Origin: FEN-987 sp049521055
GTDB lineage: Archaea; Thermoproteota; Bathyarchaeia; 40CM-2-53-6
Length of the DNA stretch: 64,000 nucleotides
Assembly (NCBI GenBank): GCA_049521055.1
Contig: JBEKPE010000004.1
Location: forward strand, 1-64,000
Reading direction: 5' to 3'
In this document: piece by piece, positions 43,245-53,729 of the stretch
Position numbering within the stretch: position 1 is the first letter of the stretch
Layout of the letters: every line of letters starts with the position of its first letter
Notes under the pieces: generated by a model
Seen by the model: the letters and a program-made list of their open reading frames with translations, nothing else
What the model was told of the DNA's origin: nothing
Databases searched by the model: none
Position numbers and translations under genes: made by a program

Positions 43245-43480
43245 GAGTTATTTCCCCTAGTTGTTTTCATTTCAGCAACCCATCTGTTCTTCCACAAACC
43301 CCAATTCCACTCGGGCTGAATGGTTTACCTCCCCATTGCCTTGTCATTAAACCAAACGGGTGGGCTTCGTGCAAGAACGATTACCGGTTCGTTGCATGAG
43401 ACGTGCTCGCATAGTACTCTCGTGATCCGGTGAACAACAAAAGAGAGAAAGGGGACAGGCCTTTGTGGGCGGTCGAACGT

Positions 43481-46400
43481 CTACTTGCGTCTTCGTTTTA
43501 GTAGGTATAGTGATGTTGCGAGGGCTGAGAAGGCGACAAACGTTACTGCACTGAATTCTGGGACTGGGATGTTGCTTTGCTCCAGGTACACGTTCTGTCC
43601 TGAACCGCTCTGGCCTGGTGAGACCGAGACGGACCAAGTTTGAGGCGCGTATCCTGGTTGGCTTAAGGTGAACTTGTAGTTGCCCGTGGGTAGGAAGGCC
43701 TGGTACACGCCGTCGTACGTGTAGAAGTTCCACGTCGCGCCGCTAGCGCCAGTTACAGAGATTGTGCCCCAGCTGAGTGTGCGGAACTCGTTGCTCCACG
43801 TGAAAGCGAGAACATTCCCACTCACGAACCCGTTCAGGTCTACTTCGAATATGGCGCTTGCTTCACCGGAGTTGTGCGCGCCGGCAATCTGCCAAACACC
43901 CTGTTGCGAGTATGGGCCTAGGTGGTTCGGGGCCATTGTGTGGCCGACGAAGTTACTGCTCAAAGCCATGTCCTCCGTCCAGCTGATGCCTGACGGAGCG
44001 GTCGTGCCTGGGATTATGTGGTAAGACTCACCCATCAGCAGACCGTTAACTGGTGGGTAGTATTGCGCGAACGTGCTGCCTTGCGTTGGTGCTTGTCCAC
44101 CGCCGCTCGCAGCCTCCATCGTGCTCGTGTTGTTCGCGTACCATGGGACGAAGTCGGCTTCAGCTGTCCATCCACCTAGGTAGTCGGGTGCACCCGCGAT
44201 TCCCGTGTAGGGGAACGGATACTGCCCGTACGGGGCGGGGTAGCAGCTGAGGTCGAAGTCACAAGCCCCAAGCAGATACTTGAGGGGTGAGGGTTTCACT
44301 CGTTCTAGTGCTCCGCTCATTAGTGGGTCGGCGAAGTACGAACCCAGCAAAGCGCTGTTTCCGAGCGGTGCCTGCTGCGGGAGGCCGGCTAGGAGGACAT
44401 GGAGGAGTGTTGTTCCGCCGGGGAGGAAGTTGTAAGTGTTCAAGCCGGACGCCGGCGTCTGGTAGTAACCGGAATACGGCAAGGCGCCATCTATGAATGG
44501 GTAAAGCGGATTGACACCGTCACCGACCGCGTCCGTTCCACCCGATGCGGGCAGTACGCCATTCGCCGCGATAGCGTGACCCGTTCTGTCTACGTATGTG
44601 CCTTCGCTCGACAGCCATTCAGCCACCAACTGTCCTTTATCGTTGAATAAACGGACTCGTGCGGACATGTTCATGGCGGTTGGGGTTATGATGCTCTCTT
44701 TCTTGAAGAGAATATCCAACGTCACGTTCACCCCGATGATCAGGTTGATCTTCATATCCGCAACCTGCCCATTCTGAACATAGGCTGAGAAGTCCTTGTC
44801 TTGGATGTAGCCGTAAGTGTAGGCGGCTAGGTTGTATTCGCCCTGGTTGAAGTGAAGCGGCCACGTAAGCGTCGGAGTCGTAAACATACGATCAGTAAGT
44901 AGTTTTGGAGCGAGAAGGAAGCCGAAGTAGCCTGATCCCGATGTGTAACCGCCCACAAAAGCGTACTCCGCGGATTGGCCGTAGTAGACATCATGCGAAT
45001 TAGAAAATCCTTGAAGGATATTACGTCCACCTCCATCCATCTCAGCGCAATTGAAGGAAGGCGACGTGCCCGTAAGGCAGTCGATTCCCCCAGGACCCTG
45101 GAAAAGGCCACCAAAATCTGTGCCGAGGAAGTTTCCGACGCTTACGGGTAGTTCGGAGGGTTCGAAGCCAAAGTAGTCTGACAGGGTACCAGCCGTACCA
45201 TTTGTCACGGGATAGAAGCCAACGTCAATCTCGGAACCAAGGCAAGCGAGGTTCGAGTAGAAGGCGAAGGCGTCAATGTCCGCTCCGGTTTGGCATCCGG
45301 ACCAGACCCAGTTCCTGCTGACGCGTGGTCGTTCCCAGTCAATGCTATACACTGATACGTTGAAGCCTGGGCCGAGGAAGAGATGGTCACTTATGGCGGT
45401 CGGATTACCGCTCAAGGTGACTGATACCTGTTCGAGCGGGGTTGGGCTGTAGTAGCCGTTAGCGGCGACGTTCGGAGTGTACGTACCCGAGGGGATACCG
45501 TAATTCTCACCACCCCAAGTATCGTTCAAACCCCAGAACTGAATCGCCGCACGACCCGAAGCAATAGAATCTCTGTTCAACGCCGCCTTGTCCAAGGCAC
45601 TGCCGTTAGGACAGGGTTGGCTGGGGGCACCGGTTTCGCCAGATCCCAAGAAGCCATTGTAGCTGTTGAACGTATCAAAATTATCCGCAACAGCTGCGAA
45701 AGCATACTGCTCGTATGAATTGCAGCCGGAGCTGTAGTAGTAGCGGCTGCGATATCCCAACCCTGTTACATTGTATGAGTACACATGCCCATCAGCCCCA
45801 ACCAAGTCGCCCCAAAGGTATCCCGAGACAGTGTGGATTGGGCTGGTTACGATTGTGTTGGGTGTGTCGTGGAAATAAACGGTCTTGTTAACCCAGCTTG
45901 AGAGACGTATGTCGATTGGTAGTGTGACATCGCCCGCCCACTCGTTCGGAGTCACATCGAAGTAATATTCCTGGAAAGTTGAACCGTCCAATGCGGTTTG
46001 GACATAGCGGAAAGTCCAGGCTCGAACATAGTATCGGCCTGCTGTGAGGCCGTTGATCCAAGTAGCGTAAACCTGCGGCACTTCACCGCTGAGGTCCTTG
46101 GGAGCACCGTACTCACCCTTCAAACCAAACTCAAAGTGGAACGGGGTCGTGGTGCCACCCGCAACAAACCAATGCTGCGGAGGACCCACACCCTCAGGAT
46201 CAGACGCCAAGAGGTTGTTGACGCCGAGTGTGGATCCACCGCTACCCGTTGGGAAACTGCAAACGCCAAATACGACACTGAAAGCACTGCAGGGGCCTAT
46301 GGCGACATCACGCGTGTAACCATTTGTTGTACCGGTGAAGGGGTTTGGAACGTTGTTGTACGCCGCGCCGTTAACCGTGCTGTACTCATGCCATGGAAAC

Positions 46401-47998
46401 GCAATCTGGCTTCCATCGTGTGGGTCGCCGCAGAACCCGGCAGCACCGTAACCGAGGTAAGCTTCCTGTCCTCCTGCGGTGCACGGTAGCGGGGACCATG
46501 AGACTGGTACGCCAGCGCTCTGGTCAACTTGGTTGTTGAGAGTTGCGTTACTGTAAAGTTCAATCTTGATGTACTGACCGCCGTCCGTCGAGTTTGGCCA
46601 TGGTTCGTCACCGAACTGATGCTTCGTGAACACGTTCCCATGAATCACGGGCCCTGGCTGCAGGAAACAATCGAAGTGTAATGATTGGCCCTTGAGAACA
46701 GTTACACCACTCTCACACAACACCTGCGGGTAACCAGCGGCTTCAGCGTAGATGTCGTAAACGCCTGGTGCGAGGCCTTCTAGTTCATAGTGGCCGTTCG
46801 CCGTAGCGTTCACGTACGCTTGAGCGTCGATCGTGCCTAGGTCCGGTCTGTTCTGACCCGTGTACGGGTCAATGCGCATAGTCATGTGCGCCCAAACTTT
46901 ACCAGCCTCCGCGATCGGTTGCTGATAGAGGGTTGAGTTGTAGCCCGCATACCGGAGAGTTCCGGTTATGATGGCTGGATCAGTCTCACCCTTAACCAAC
47001 ACAACAGGCCAGTTATGAGGTGGAACCCAAACGAACCCATTCAAAGCCGCGGTGAAGGGTGCGGGCCCGGATAGGGTTGGGCCGACGCCGAAATAGTTCT
47101 CGGATGTGCCGCTGGGCGAGAAGGGAGAGGGAATGGCGGGATAGCGGATGAAGATCATACTGGAGAGGGCCATCTTGAAAAAGTATCGCCCTGCGGTGGA
47201 TGGAGCCGTTACGCCATTGATTCTAGCGTAATACCATTCCCCCGATCTTGTGAATTGGATGCTTTGGTGATCGTAGTACCTTACACCTGTAAAACAGTCG
47301 GGAGGAAAACAGGTAAAATCAACTGCGTGGTCCACGGTTATCGCGACCAGGGTCCAGTTCGGCGCATACCTGTCGTAGGGGCTGAGCTTGGCGACGTATA
47401 CGTGGTCGTAACTGTTCGTTAGGGTTGAGACGATTTGTGAGCTGTCAAATGTTGCCGCGCCGGGTACGGTGAATTCAGGCGGTATCAGGATCATCCAGGT
47501 GGCCCAATAGCCGCTGTCGCTGAGCGGAGTCTGGATTTCCGACTTGGTTACCCCGTTGCTGGGACGGGTACCGCCCTGTGTCGCGCAACCGACGGGATCG
47601 TTCCAAAAGCCGGGGGTGCAGGTGGCGTTCAGGGCGAAGATCAAGTCACCCGTCGAGTTCGTCAGTACGGCGCCGAACGGGGCGTAAGTGTCCCCTTGGA
47701 GCTGATACCAAGAATTGCTTGGTGCCCCAGGTGGGTTGCCGTTCGGGTAGGGTGACTGGTATCCAGGTGAGCAGTTGCTGTTTGCTTGGTTCGGAATTCC
47801 CTGGTAAGCACACTGACCGCTACCCGGCCAAACATAACCCACCGGCCCAGCGACGTGCGGATCAAAATTGTTAATGTCATACGGGTTGGTTCCCGAGAGG
47901 TTGCCCAAGGTGAAGTGTGCTTGCGTTGGGATCATGAATGCGAAGGTGCTGATTAGGAAGATGGCGATTGTTAGGGTTGCAGTTAGTTTCTTACTCAA
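43481..47998 (-). CDS. giant surface protein with PEF-type C-terminal anchor
   Basis: A 1505-residue exported protein. A signal peptide is present (TIAIFLISTFAFMIPTQA). The body is rich in Gly, Asn, Tyr and Pro and mostly beta-structured. It includes a carboxypeptidase-regulatory-like module near 400 (GHYELEGLAPGVYDIYAEAA) and a second one close to the C-terminus (FYTYDGVYQAFLPTGNYKF). The last residues read PVPEFSAVTFVAFSALATSL then YLLKRRRK: a P-E-F motif, one helix and an Arg/Lys cluster, as in PEF-CTERM archaeosortase substrates. It is likely a cell-surface or S-layer-associated protein. GC-rich third positions are evident along its length. Confidence 0.85.
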   Translation of the reverse strand: MSKKLTATLTIAIFLISTFAFMIPTQAHFTLGNLSGTNPYDINNFDPHVAGPVGYVWPGSGQCAYQGIPNQANSNCSPGYQSPYPNGNPPGAPSNSWYQLQGDTYAPFGAVLTNSTGDLIFALNATCTPGFWNDPVGCATQGGTRPSNGVTKSEIQTPLSDSGYWATWMILIPPEFTVPGAATFDSSQIVSTLTNSYDHVYVAKLSPYDRYAPNWTLVAITVDHAVDFTCFPPDCFTGVRYYDHQSIQFTRSGEWYYARINGVTAPSTAGRYFFKMALSSMIFIRYPAIPSPFSPSGTSENYFGVGPTLSGPAPFTAALNGFVWVPPHNWPVVLVKGETDPAIITGTLRYAGYNSTLYQQPIAEAGKVWAHMTMRIDPYTGQNRPDLGTIDAQAYVNATANGHYELEGLAPGVYDIYAEAAGYPQVLCESGVTVLKGQSLHFDCFLQPGPVIHGNVFTKHQFGDEPWPNSTDGGQYIKIELYSNATLNNQVDQSAGVPVSWSPLPCTAGGQEAYLGYGAAGFCGDPHDGSQIAFPWHEYSTVNGAAYNNVPNPFTGTTNGYTRDVAIGPCSAFSVVFGVCSFPTGSGGSTLGVNNLLASDPEGVGPPQHWFVAGGTTTPFHFEFGLKGEYGAPKDLSGEVPQVYATWINGLTAGRYYVRAWTFRYVQTALDGSTFQEYYFDVTPNEWAGDVTLPIDIRLSSWVNKTVYFHDTPNTIVTSPIHTVSGYLWGDLVGADGHVYSYNVTGLGYRSRYYYSSGCNSYEQYAFAAVADNFDTFNSYNGFLGSGETGAPSQPCPNGSALDKAALNRDSIASGRAAIQFWGLNDTWGGENYGIPSGTYTPNVAANGYYSPTPLEQVSVTLSGNPTAISDHLFLGPGFNVSVYSIDWERPRVSRNWVWSGCQTGADIDAFAFYSNLACLGSEIDVGFYPVTNGTAGTLSDYFGFEPSELPVSVGNFLGTDFGGLFQGPGGIDCLTGTSPSFNCAEMDGGGRNILQGFSNSHDVYYGQSAEYAFVGGYTSGSGYFGFLLAPKLLTDRMFTTPTLTWPLHFNQGEYNLAAYTYGYIQDKDFSAYVQNGQVADMKINLIIGVNVTLDILFKKESIITPTAMNMSARVRLFNDKGQLVAEWLSSEGTYVDRTGHAIAANGVLPASGGTDAVGDGVNPLYPFIDGALPYSGYYQTPASGLNTYNFLPGGTTLLHVLLAGLPQQAPLGNSALLGSYFADPLMSGALERVKPSPLKYLLGACDFDLSCYPAPYGQYPFPYTGIAGAPDYLGGWTAEADFVPWYANNTSTMEAASGGGQAPTQGSTFAQYYPPVNGLLMGESYHIIPGTTAPSGISWTEDMALSSNFVGHTMAPNHLGPYSQQGVWQIAGAHNSGEASAIFEVDLNGFVSGNVLAFTWSNEFRTLSWGTISVTGASGATWNFYTYDGVYQAFLPTGNYKFTLSQPGYAPQTWSVSVSPGQSGSGQNVYLEQSNIPVPEFSAVTFVAFSALATSLYLLKRRRK

Positions 47999-48234
47999 TT
48001 ATAATTGCCCCACAATTTGGAAACAGAATCCTAGATGGCTGCTCGGTTCGCCCGATCAGGTATAAAACACCTAGTCGAAACCCGATACGTCGACGAGGAT
48101 GCTGATTTCGCGATTAAGCTGCATAAAAACTCCAGCCAACTCAAACACGCTTCAATTTCATTTCGCCCATGAAGCTTAAGGCCTCAATGTTGAGAGAGTT
48201 AGAAGTTTTAGCATAGTGAATCAGATACTTCCGC

Positions 48235-49638
48235 ATGATAGGTCGAATGACATTGCCCGCGCCCCGAATTGATCGTAGGGAAGTGTTGGTTCGTAACGGA
48301 GGTTCGTCGGTGAACTGCAGGGCGAGGCGATTCTGCCTTGAAGCGTTTGAGGCGGCGTTGCGAGCGACCGATCCGGCGAAGGCCGTAGAAAGGTGGCTTC
48401 GCATGGAGCGAGGGAGAGTTCAGATTGGCAACGTCCTGACGCCGACTAATTCTAAGATTCGAGTGATCGCGGTTGGGAAAGCAAGCGCCCCGATGCTCAC
48501 AGCAGTGTTAAACATTCTAGGGAAACGTCTTGTTTCTGGCATTCTAGTGGCTCCCAGAAATTCAAGCTTGAAGATCACCGACAAGCGAATCGCAACATTC
48601 CACCCAAACCATCCCACCCCCGACCAAGAAGGAGTTAGAGCCTCCAGGCGCGTCTTAGCAACGATCGAAGCCATGAGAGCAAATGAAGTGTTGCTGTGTT
48701 TGATCTCCGGCGGCGCTTCGGCTATGCTGCCGGCACCAGCGGCGGGCATTACGCTCAAGGACAAGCGAATGGTTACACAGCAATTGATTTACAGCCGAGC
48801 GTCCATTCACAAAATCAACACAGTGCGGAGGCATTTGTCAGAACTCAAAGGGGGAAGACTCGTAGAGCGTTCCAAAGCAGGAACTATAATCTCGCTAATC
48901 ATCTCCGACGTCTCAGGTAATGTTCCCTCAGACATTGCATCCGGGATGACCGCAGCCGATCCTACGACCTTCCGAGACGCTGTTAGCGTGTTGGAGGAGT
49001 TTAATTTGTGGACCTCAGCCCCACAAAGGGTTAGGAACCACTTAATGCAAGGGTTAAGGGGAAAAATCCCTGAAACTCCGAAGCCGCGTAATAGCATTTT
49101 CAGGAAAGTACACAACTTCGTAGTAGCTGACAATCGGACTGCGTGCGAAGCCGCGAGAATGGTTCTACAGAAAAATCATGTTCCAGCTACGATCGTGACA
49201 TCTTCAGTGGATATGGAGGCGAGAAGCCTAGGAAAATTGCTCGCATCTGTCGCGAGGGATAGTGAGCAGTTTGGCGGACCCGTCAAGGTCCCCGGGGCGC
49301 TAGTTTTCGGCGGCGAGACAACGGTTGAGGTCAAAGGAAACGGCAAAGGGGGCAGGAACCAGGAGGTGGCTCTCTCATCGGTGGAGCGAATCGGCGGTTT
49401 GAATGGAGTCGCCGTAGCCGCTTTGGGAACGGATGGAGTAGATGGAAACAGCCCAGCCGCAGGCGCAATCGCAGACCCCCAAACTATTGTACGCGCGAAA
49501 CGACGGGGCCTCCGTGTTCACGACTTCGCAGAAAGAAACGATTCCTACAACTTCTTCAGAAAACTAAACGACAACATCCGCACCGGACCAACTGGAACCA
49601 ACGTTGGAGATCTTTACATTCTAATCCGAACAAGATAA
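48235..49638 (+). CDS. glycerate 2-kinase, MOFRL family
   Basis: A 467-residue two-domain kinase. The N-terminal DUF4147 domain includes AVGKASAPMLTAVLNILGKR, HPTPDQEG and LISGGASAMLPAP. The C-terminal MOFRL domain has FGGETTVEVKGNGKGGRNQE, LGTDGVDGNSPAAGAI and GPTGTNVGDLYILI. It phosphorylates glycerate at C2, feeding the non-phosphorylated or branched Entner-Doudoroff pathway of archaea. The first 30 or so residues are longer than usual; a start further downstream is possible. It stands alone, divergent from the giant surface protein. Confidence 0.92.
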   Translation: MIGRMTLPAPRIDRREVLVRNGGSSVNCRARRFCLEAFEAALRATDPAKAVERWLRMERGRVQIGNVLTPTNSKIRVIAVGKASAPMLTAVLNILGKRLVSGILVAPRNSSLKITDKRIATFHPNHPTPDQEGVRASRRVLATIEAMRANEVLLCLISGGASAMLPAPAAGITLKDKRMVTQQLIYSRASIHKINTVRRHLSELKGGRLVERSKAGTIISLIISDVSGNVPSDIASGMTAADPTTFRDAVSVLEEFNLWTSAPQRVRNHLMQGLRGKIPETPKPRNSIFRKVHNFVVADNRTACEAARMVLQKNHVPATIVTSSVDMEARSLGKLLASVARDSEQFGGPVKVPGALVFGGETTVEVKGNGKGGRNQEVALSSVERIGGLNGVAVAALGTDGVDGNSPAAGAIADPQTIVRAKRRGLRVHDFAERNDSYNFFRKLNDNIRTGPTGTNVGDLYILIRTR

Positions 49639-49704
49639 TATTTTGCGAGCCCCAATTCAGAAAACTAGATTATCTGATGTGCACATTCATGAAGCTGAAG
49701 ATCG

Positions 49705-50304
49705 TTGGTAGACTCGAGTGTTTTGGATTTTCTGTTGAGTATTAGGTCGCTTATGACCGTTGGTCGCTTTAGCGTGTACAAGTGCCATTTTCGCGAGGAT
49801 GTTGCGCAGCATTCCTACTACACCGCCCTGTACGCCATGATCCTCGCCGATCTGGAACGCAGGCAGGGTGGGGTGGTTGATTGTGAACGGTTGTTGAGGA
49901 TGGCGCTGCTACACGATGCTGAGGAAGCGACGACGGGTGATATTCATCATAGGTTCAAACATGAGGATAGAGCCTTCGCTGAGACACTGGATTCCCGAGG
50001 GTTGGAGTGGTTCGGTAAACTGCTCGGAGGATTGCCGCAAAGTTTGGTTGGGGAATATATGGGACTGCGGAAGGCGGTCAGGGAGACGGGTTCCATGGAG
50101 GCGACTATACTGAAGGCGTCGGATAAGATCGAGGCACTCCTCTGGGCTTATGAGGAATACCTGTTAGGAAACGTGCAGGTGCGCGAGGCGTTGATAGTGG
50201 AGGATATTCTCCAGAAACTCGACCAAATCCAACTAACCACAGTCAAAGCGCTGGTGGCGGAAATACGTGCAAGACTAGAGACGAACAGACCCGTAACCGT
50301 TTAA
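49705..50304 (+). CDS. HD-domain nucleotidase (YfbR/HDDC2-like)
   Basis: A 199-residue HD hydrolase. The metal site is His36 (VAQHSYYTALYA), the His70-Asp71 pair (LLHDAEEATTGDI) and a distal Asp in LKASDKIEALLWA. This is the pattern of 5'-deoxynucleotidases such as YfbR and HDDC2. It should remove phosphate from deoxynucleoside monophosphates. The start is TTG or GTG at 49705. The metallopeptidase gene follows on the same strand after 47 bases. Confidence 0.88.
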   Translation: MVDSSVLDFLLSIRSLMTVGRFSVYKCHFREDVAQHSYYTALYAMILADLERRQGGVVDCERLLRMALLHDAEEATTGDIHHRFKHEDRAFAETLDSRGLEWFGKLLGGLPQSLVGEYMGLRKAVRETGSMEATILKASDKIEALLWAYEEYLLGNVQVREALIVEDILQKLDQIQLTTVKALVAEIRARLETNRPVTV

Positions 50305-50351
50305 GCGACTTCTTCAAGACTCGTTTTCTTCGGAATAGTTGTAACACGACT

Positions 50352-50795
50352 GTGGACTGGCTTAGAATTTATCTGGGGTTAGGGAATCCTATTTTAGACC
50401 CCGAGGCCACTGTCAGTTCTATGGGATTTCATTATGAGCGTGCGCCGGACGTTTCTGAACTTCTACTGAAGATTGTTGACAAGTTAGAGTTCACGCATGT
50501 TCCGAGGAATAGGGTTTATTGTTACCGAAGCTACGGTTCGAAGGCCAGCAACACCATAGCCCGCGTCCACTCCCTACCCAAGATTTGGCAGCAGGCCCTG
50601 AGCGAGCCGGCGTATTATGCGGTTGAGGTTTTGTCTGAGCAGTATGATCGCCTCCCCTACGATGAGAAGGAGAAAACTTTGATCCATGAACTCTTACACA
50701 TACCGAAGAGTTTTGGCGGCGGCTTTAGGCACCATAGAGACTGGGTCACCAGACGACGCGTAGAGGAACTTCACAGAGCCTTCAGGAAAACCTAG
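50352..50795 (+). CDS. putative metallopeptidase (HELLH)
   Basis: A 147-residue predicted zinc protease. HELLH at 112-116 is the metal site, followed by FGGGFRHHRD that may give the third ligand. This is the layout of the archaeal and phage putative metallopeptidase family (PF18894-like). No signal peptide. The HD gene lies upstream; the stop overlaps the convergent DedA gene by 4 bases. Confidence 0.8.
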   Translation: MDWLRIYLGLGNPILDPEATVSSMGFHYERAPDVSELLLKIVDKLEFTHVPRNRVYCYRSYGSKASNTIARVHSLPKIWQQALSEPAYYAVEVLSEQYDRLPYDEKEKTLIHELLHIPKSFGGGFRHHRDWVTRRRVEELHRAFRKT

Positions 50796-51562
50796 CTCGC
50801 ACGTTTCTTGTGGCTGACTCGCCATGCCAGCCATGCGGCTAGAAGGACTATCGCGCCGAAGACAGCTACATTAATGTAGGTGAAGGTTGCGACGATCGCC
50901 TCCCAAGACGACCCCAGCAACCAACCCAAGTAGACTAGGGCAATGTTCCAAGGCAAACACCCGACCAGTGTGCAGAGGAGAAATTTCCATTTATTCATGC
51001 GGTAGGCTCCCGCGGGAAAGGAAATCAACACTCGCGCCCCCGGAACGACGCGGAGACCCGCAACCGCCACCGGCCCATAAATGTCAAACCACTTCTGCAC
51101 TCTCTGAAGATACAGAGTTCGGAGGTAGGGAATTTTGATCTGGCCGGTGATTAGTGGGCTTCCGAGCTTCAACCCGACATAGTAGTCGATGAATGAGCCG
51201 ATGAGCGCCGCTACGGTGCTATAGAGGATCACGGGCCAGAACTGTAACACTCCACGTGAGACGAGGTAACCCGCCAGGGGGAGAATGATTTCGCTTGGGA
51301 CCGGAAACGCCGCCGCTTCAAGCAGCATTAGGGAGAAGATTCCCAGGTAACCCGCGGATGAGGCGAGTTGGATCATGTGGGTTGGGAGGTTGGTGAGTAG
51401 AGGGATGAGACCCTCCAACGCATACGGTTGCCTGCCGGTTTCCCTGAGGTCTTCAAGGTAATTCGTGAGGATGAAAACGACCGGAAAAACCACCACCAAC
51501 ACGACCAGGAGGTTGCGAACCCAGCGTTGCATCGAGTAAACCACGCATCGACCGGAATGCAA
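50792..51562 (-). CDS. DedA/SNARE-associated family membrane protein
   Basis: A 256-residue membrane protein with about five helices. The DedA signature is LGIFSLMLLEAAAFPVPSEI followed by LAGYLVSRG, and later GLRVVPGARVLISFPAG with the conserved Arg and Gly. Members are lipid scramblases or proton-dependent transporters needed for membrane homeostasis. Two start codons near the N-terminus are possible; the one at MQRWVRNLL (about 51532) is likely better. Confidence 0.9.
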   Translation of the reverse strand: MHSGRCVVYSMQRWVRNLLVVLVVVFPVVFILTNYLEDLRETGRQPYALEGLIPLLTNLPTHMIQLASSAGYLGIFSLMLLEAAAFPVPSEIILPLAGYLVSRGVLQFWPVILYSTVAALIGSFIDYYVGLKLGSPLITGQIKIPYLRTLYLQRVQKWFDIYGPVAVAGLRVVPGARVLISFPAGAYRMNKWKFLLCTLVGCLPWNIALVYLGWLLGSSWEAIVATFTYINVAVFGAIVLLAAWLAWRVSHKKRAS

Positions 51563-51587
51563 TCTTTGACCGAGAAAAAGGGTGCGG

Positions 51588-53555
51588 CTAATTGTTAGTC
51601 GTCTGAAAACATTGTGCGCGTCTTTGGGATAGGACTTTTCGGCGTACAGATGTGGCTAATGCGAAGGCGGCTACGAGTGCAACCCACATCAGGAGTTGGG
51701 GTTGCGGAAATTCCGGGATTGGAGTCATGTTGGAGGTTTGCAGGATGGTTCCTTGGCTTCCGGGGGCGGCGGGTGCGCCGACGACGAAACCAAACCCGTT
51801 GCTCGTGGTGTAGATTGCGTTTAGGTTCGGGTTACCCGAGAGCGGGGGGGCTGGAGTGAATTGGTTCCAGCTGAACCCGGTCCATTGGAGGATTGTGGCG
51901 GAGTCGCCGACAGCCCAAGCCAGCTGACTGGTAACCTGAACGACGCCGTTTAGGTTAGATGCGACCGGGCCGGCGACACTTAACCAGATCGACCCATCGA
52001 AATGTAAAATCGTTCCACCCGCGCCCACCGCCCAACCGTGCGACGGGTCGAGGAGGGAGATGGAGTTTAGTTGGCTGGTAGTGGGGCTGGGGTAACTAAT
52101 CCACTGCCCATTCACACCCTGATAACGAAGTATCGTTCCCGCATCACCCACCGCCCAACCATCCGAACCCCCAACCATGAAGATGCTACGCAAAGTATCC
52201 GAAGTCGGCGAGGCTATCACACCCCACGCGCCGCCAGAATAGTGAAGGATTGCTCCGTGGTCTCCAACGGCCCAACCGTTCCCGGAATCAATCATGAACA
52301 CTGACCTGAGAACTCCGCCGATTGGCGGCGCGGAAACCTGAACCCAACTTCCGCCAGTGAAGTGTAGGATTACGGGTGTGGTGCCGATTCCGCCCACAGC
52401 CCAACCCTCAGACCCACTCAGCATGTAGACTGAGAAGAGGTCGGAGGTTATGGCGGAGGAGGTTCCGCGCGTGAACGAATTTCCATTCCAATGAACGAGT
52501 ACTGGTTCACCCGCCCCAGACCCGCAACCCCCTGTCGAGCAACCAACAATCCAACCGTCCCCCGAGCCGGAGAGGTATACTGACGTGAAGGTTGCGGACG
52601 GTAAGCCCTGTGGCGTTTGACCGGTTAGCGAGATGAGTGTCCCAGCGTTTCCCACGGCCCAACCACTCGATCCGGAGAATGATAGGGAATTCAAATCTTG
52701 GGTTGTTCCTGAGAGGTTTTGCAGAAGCGTCCACACGCCCGCGGAATAATGGAGGATTGTACCAGCGGCGCCAACCGCCCACCCTTCTCCCGCGCTGATC
52801 ATGAAGACCGAGTTTAGGTTCTGGTTGGTTGGGGCGGGGGATATCGGTCCGGTCCACGTGCCGGACACGTAATGGTAGAGAACCCCACCCGTTCCCACAG
52901 CCCAACCTTCGTTTTGGTTGACGAAGAAGACGGAGTTGAGAGTCTGAGCGACACTGGTATACAGACTCCAAGCGCCGCCATTGTAATGGTAGATTACGCC
53001 GCCCGAACCAACCGCCCAACCATCCGTCGCCCCCGTCATGAAAACAGAGTTCATTCCCGCAGCCGCGGACCCAACCATATTCCAGCCCCCACCCAAACCC
53101 GCCTGACCCGACCAATGCAAGAACCCGCCCGTAACCCCATCCACAGCCCACGCATCCGTAGAACTTAACGCGGAAACTGACGACAGCCTCTGAGCACCAG
53201 ACAGCCCGCTAGTAATCTGAAACCACGACACGCCACCCCAGTAGAGCGCAACCGCGGTCCCGCCGCTTCCACCAACCGCAAACCCCGCGCCCGGGTTAGG
53301 ATTTGTTGGTGGACCGAAGGATACTGAGTAGAGGTCTGAGGTTGTACCCGATGCGATCAGAGTCCAAGAGAAACCGTCAAAATGTTGAATCGTCCCCGCC
53401 GCCCCAACCGCCCAACCCTCACTCCCACTCACCAACGCAACCCCGTTCAGATTATCCGTCGTCGACGCAAACGGCGCAACCGCATGAGCCGAGCTGAAGA
53501 GGAGCATGGCGATGAGAAGACTGAGCACGATGAAGACTGGTAGGGTACGCCGCAT
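51588..53555 (-). CDS. secreted beta-propeller-like protein with about 14 WAVG repeats and a PEF anchor
   Basis: A 655-residue exported protein. A signal peptide (FIVLSLLIAMLLFSSAHA) precedes about 14 repeats of roughly 42-45 residues centred on SGEGWAVGAAGTILHYSAG. The units resemble BNR/Ycf48-type propeller blades, so one or two propellers are likely. The C-terminus reads IPEFPQPQLLMWVALVAAFA followed by a helix and Arg residues, so it is anchored like its giant neighbour. The repeats are close enough at DNA level to produce long shadow frames on both strands. Confidence 0.85.
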   Translation of the reverse strand: MRRTLPVFIVLSLLIAMLLFSSAHAVAPFASTTDNLNGVALVSGSEGWAVGAAGTIQHFDGFSWTLIASGTTSDLYSVSFGPPTNPNPGAGFAVGGSGGTAVALYWGGVSWFQITSGLSGAQRLSSVSALSSTDAWAVDGVTGGFLHWSGQAGLGGGWNMVGSAAAGMNSVFMTGATDGWAVGSGGVIYHYNGGAWSLYTSVAQTLNSVFFVNQNEGWAVGTGGVLYHYVSGTWTGPISPAPTNQNLNSVFMISAGEGWAVGAAGTILHYSAGVWTLLQNLSGTTQDLNSLSFSGSSGWAVGNAGTLISLTGQTPQGLPSATFTSVYLSGSGDGWIVGCSTGGCGSGAGEPVLVHWNGNSFTRGTSSAITSDLFSVYMLSGSEGWAVGGIGTTPVILHFTGGSWVQVSAPPIGGVLRSVFMIDSGNGWAVGDHGAILHYSGGAWGVIASPTSDTLRSIFMVGGSDGWAVGDAGTILRYQGVNGQWISYPSPTTSQLNSISLLDPSHGWAVGAGGTILHFDGSIWLSVAGPVASNLNGVVQVTSQLAWAVGDSATILQWTGFSWNQFTPAPPLSGNPNLNAIYTTSNGFGFVVGAPAAPGSQGTILQTSNMTPIPEFPQPQLLMWVALVAAFALATSVRRKVLSQRRAQCFQTTNN

Positions 53556-53729
53556 CTTCGAACCCGCACCCTACCCCTCCACCACTCGAACATATACCCT
53601 TTAGCAGTTTCCCAAACTGAACCAATTCATTTGAGCGCCTCAAAATCTACAGAGAGAAGATCTCGAACGCAGTCACTATGGACGAAGAGATGGATCCATT
53701 GTTGAGGAAGGTGGTAAAGGTGGAAATGG

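Noticed and set aside
52507..53151. 214-codon frame on the same strand as the WAVG protein
   Set aside because: A shadow of the repeated sequence in another frame; Gly/Arg/Trp-rich low complexity.
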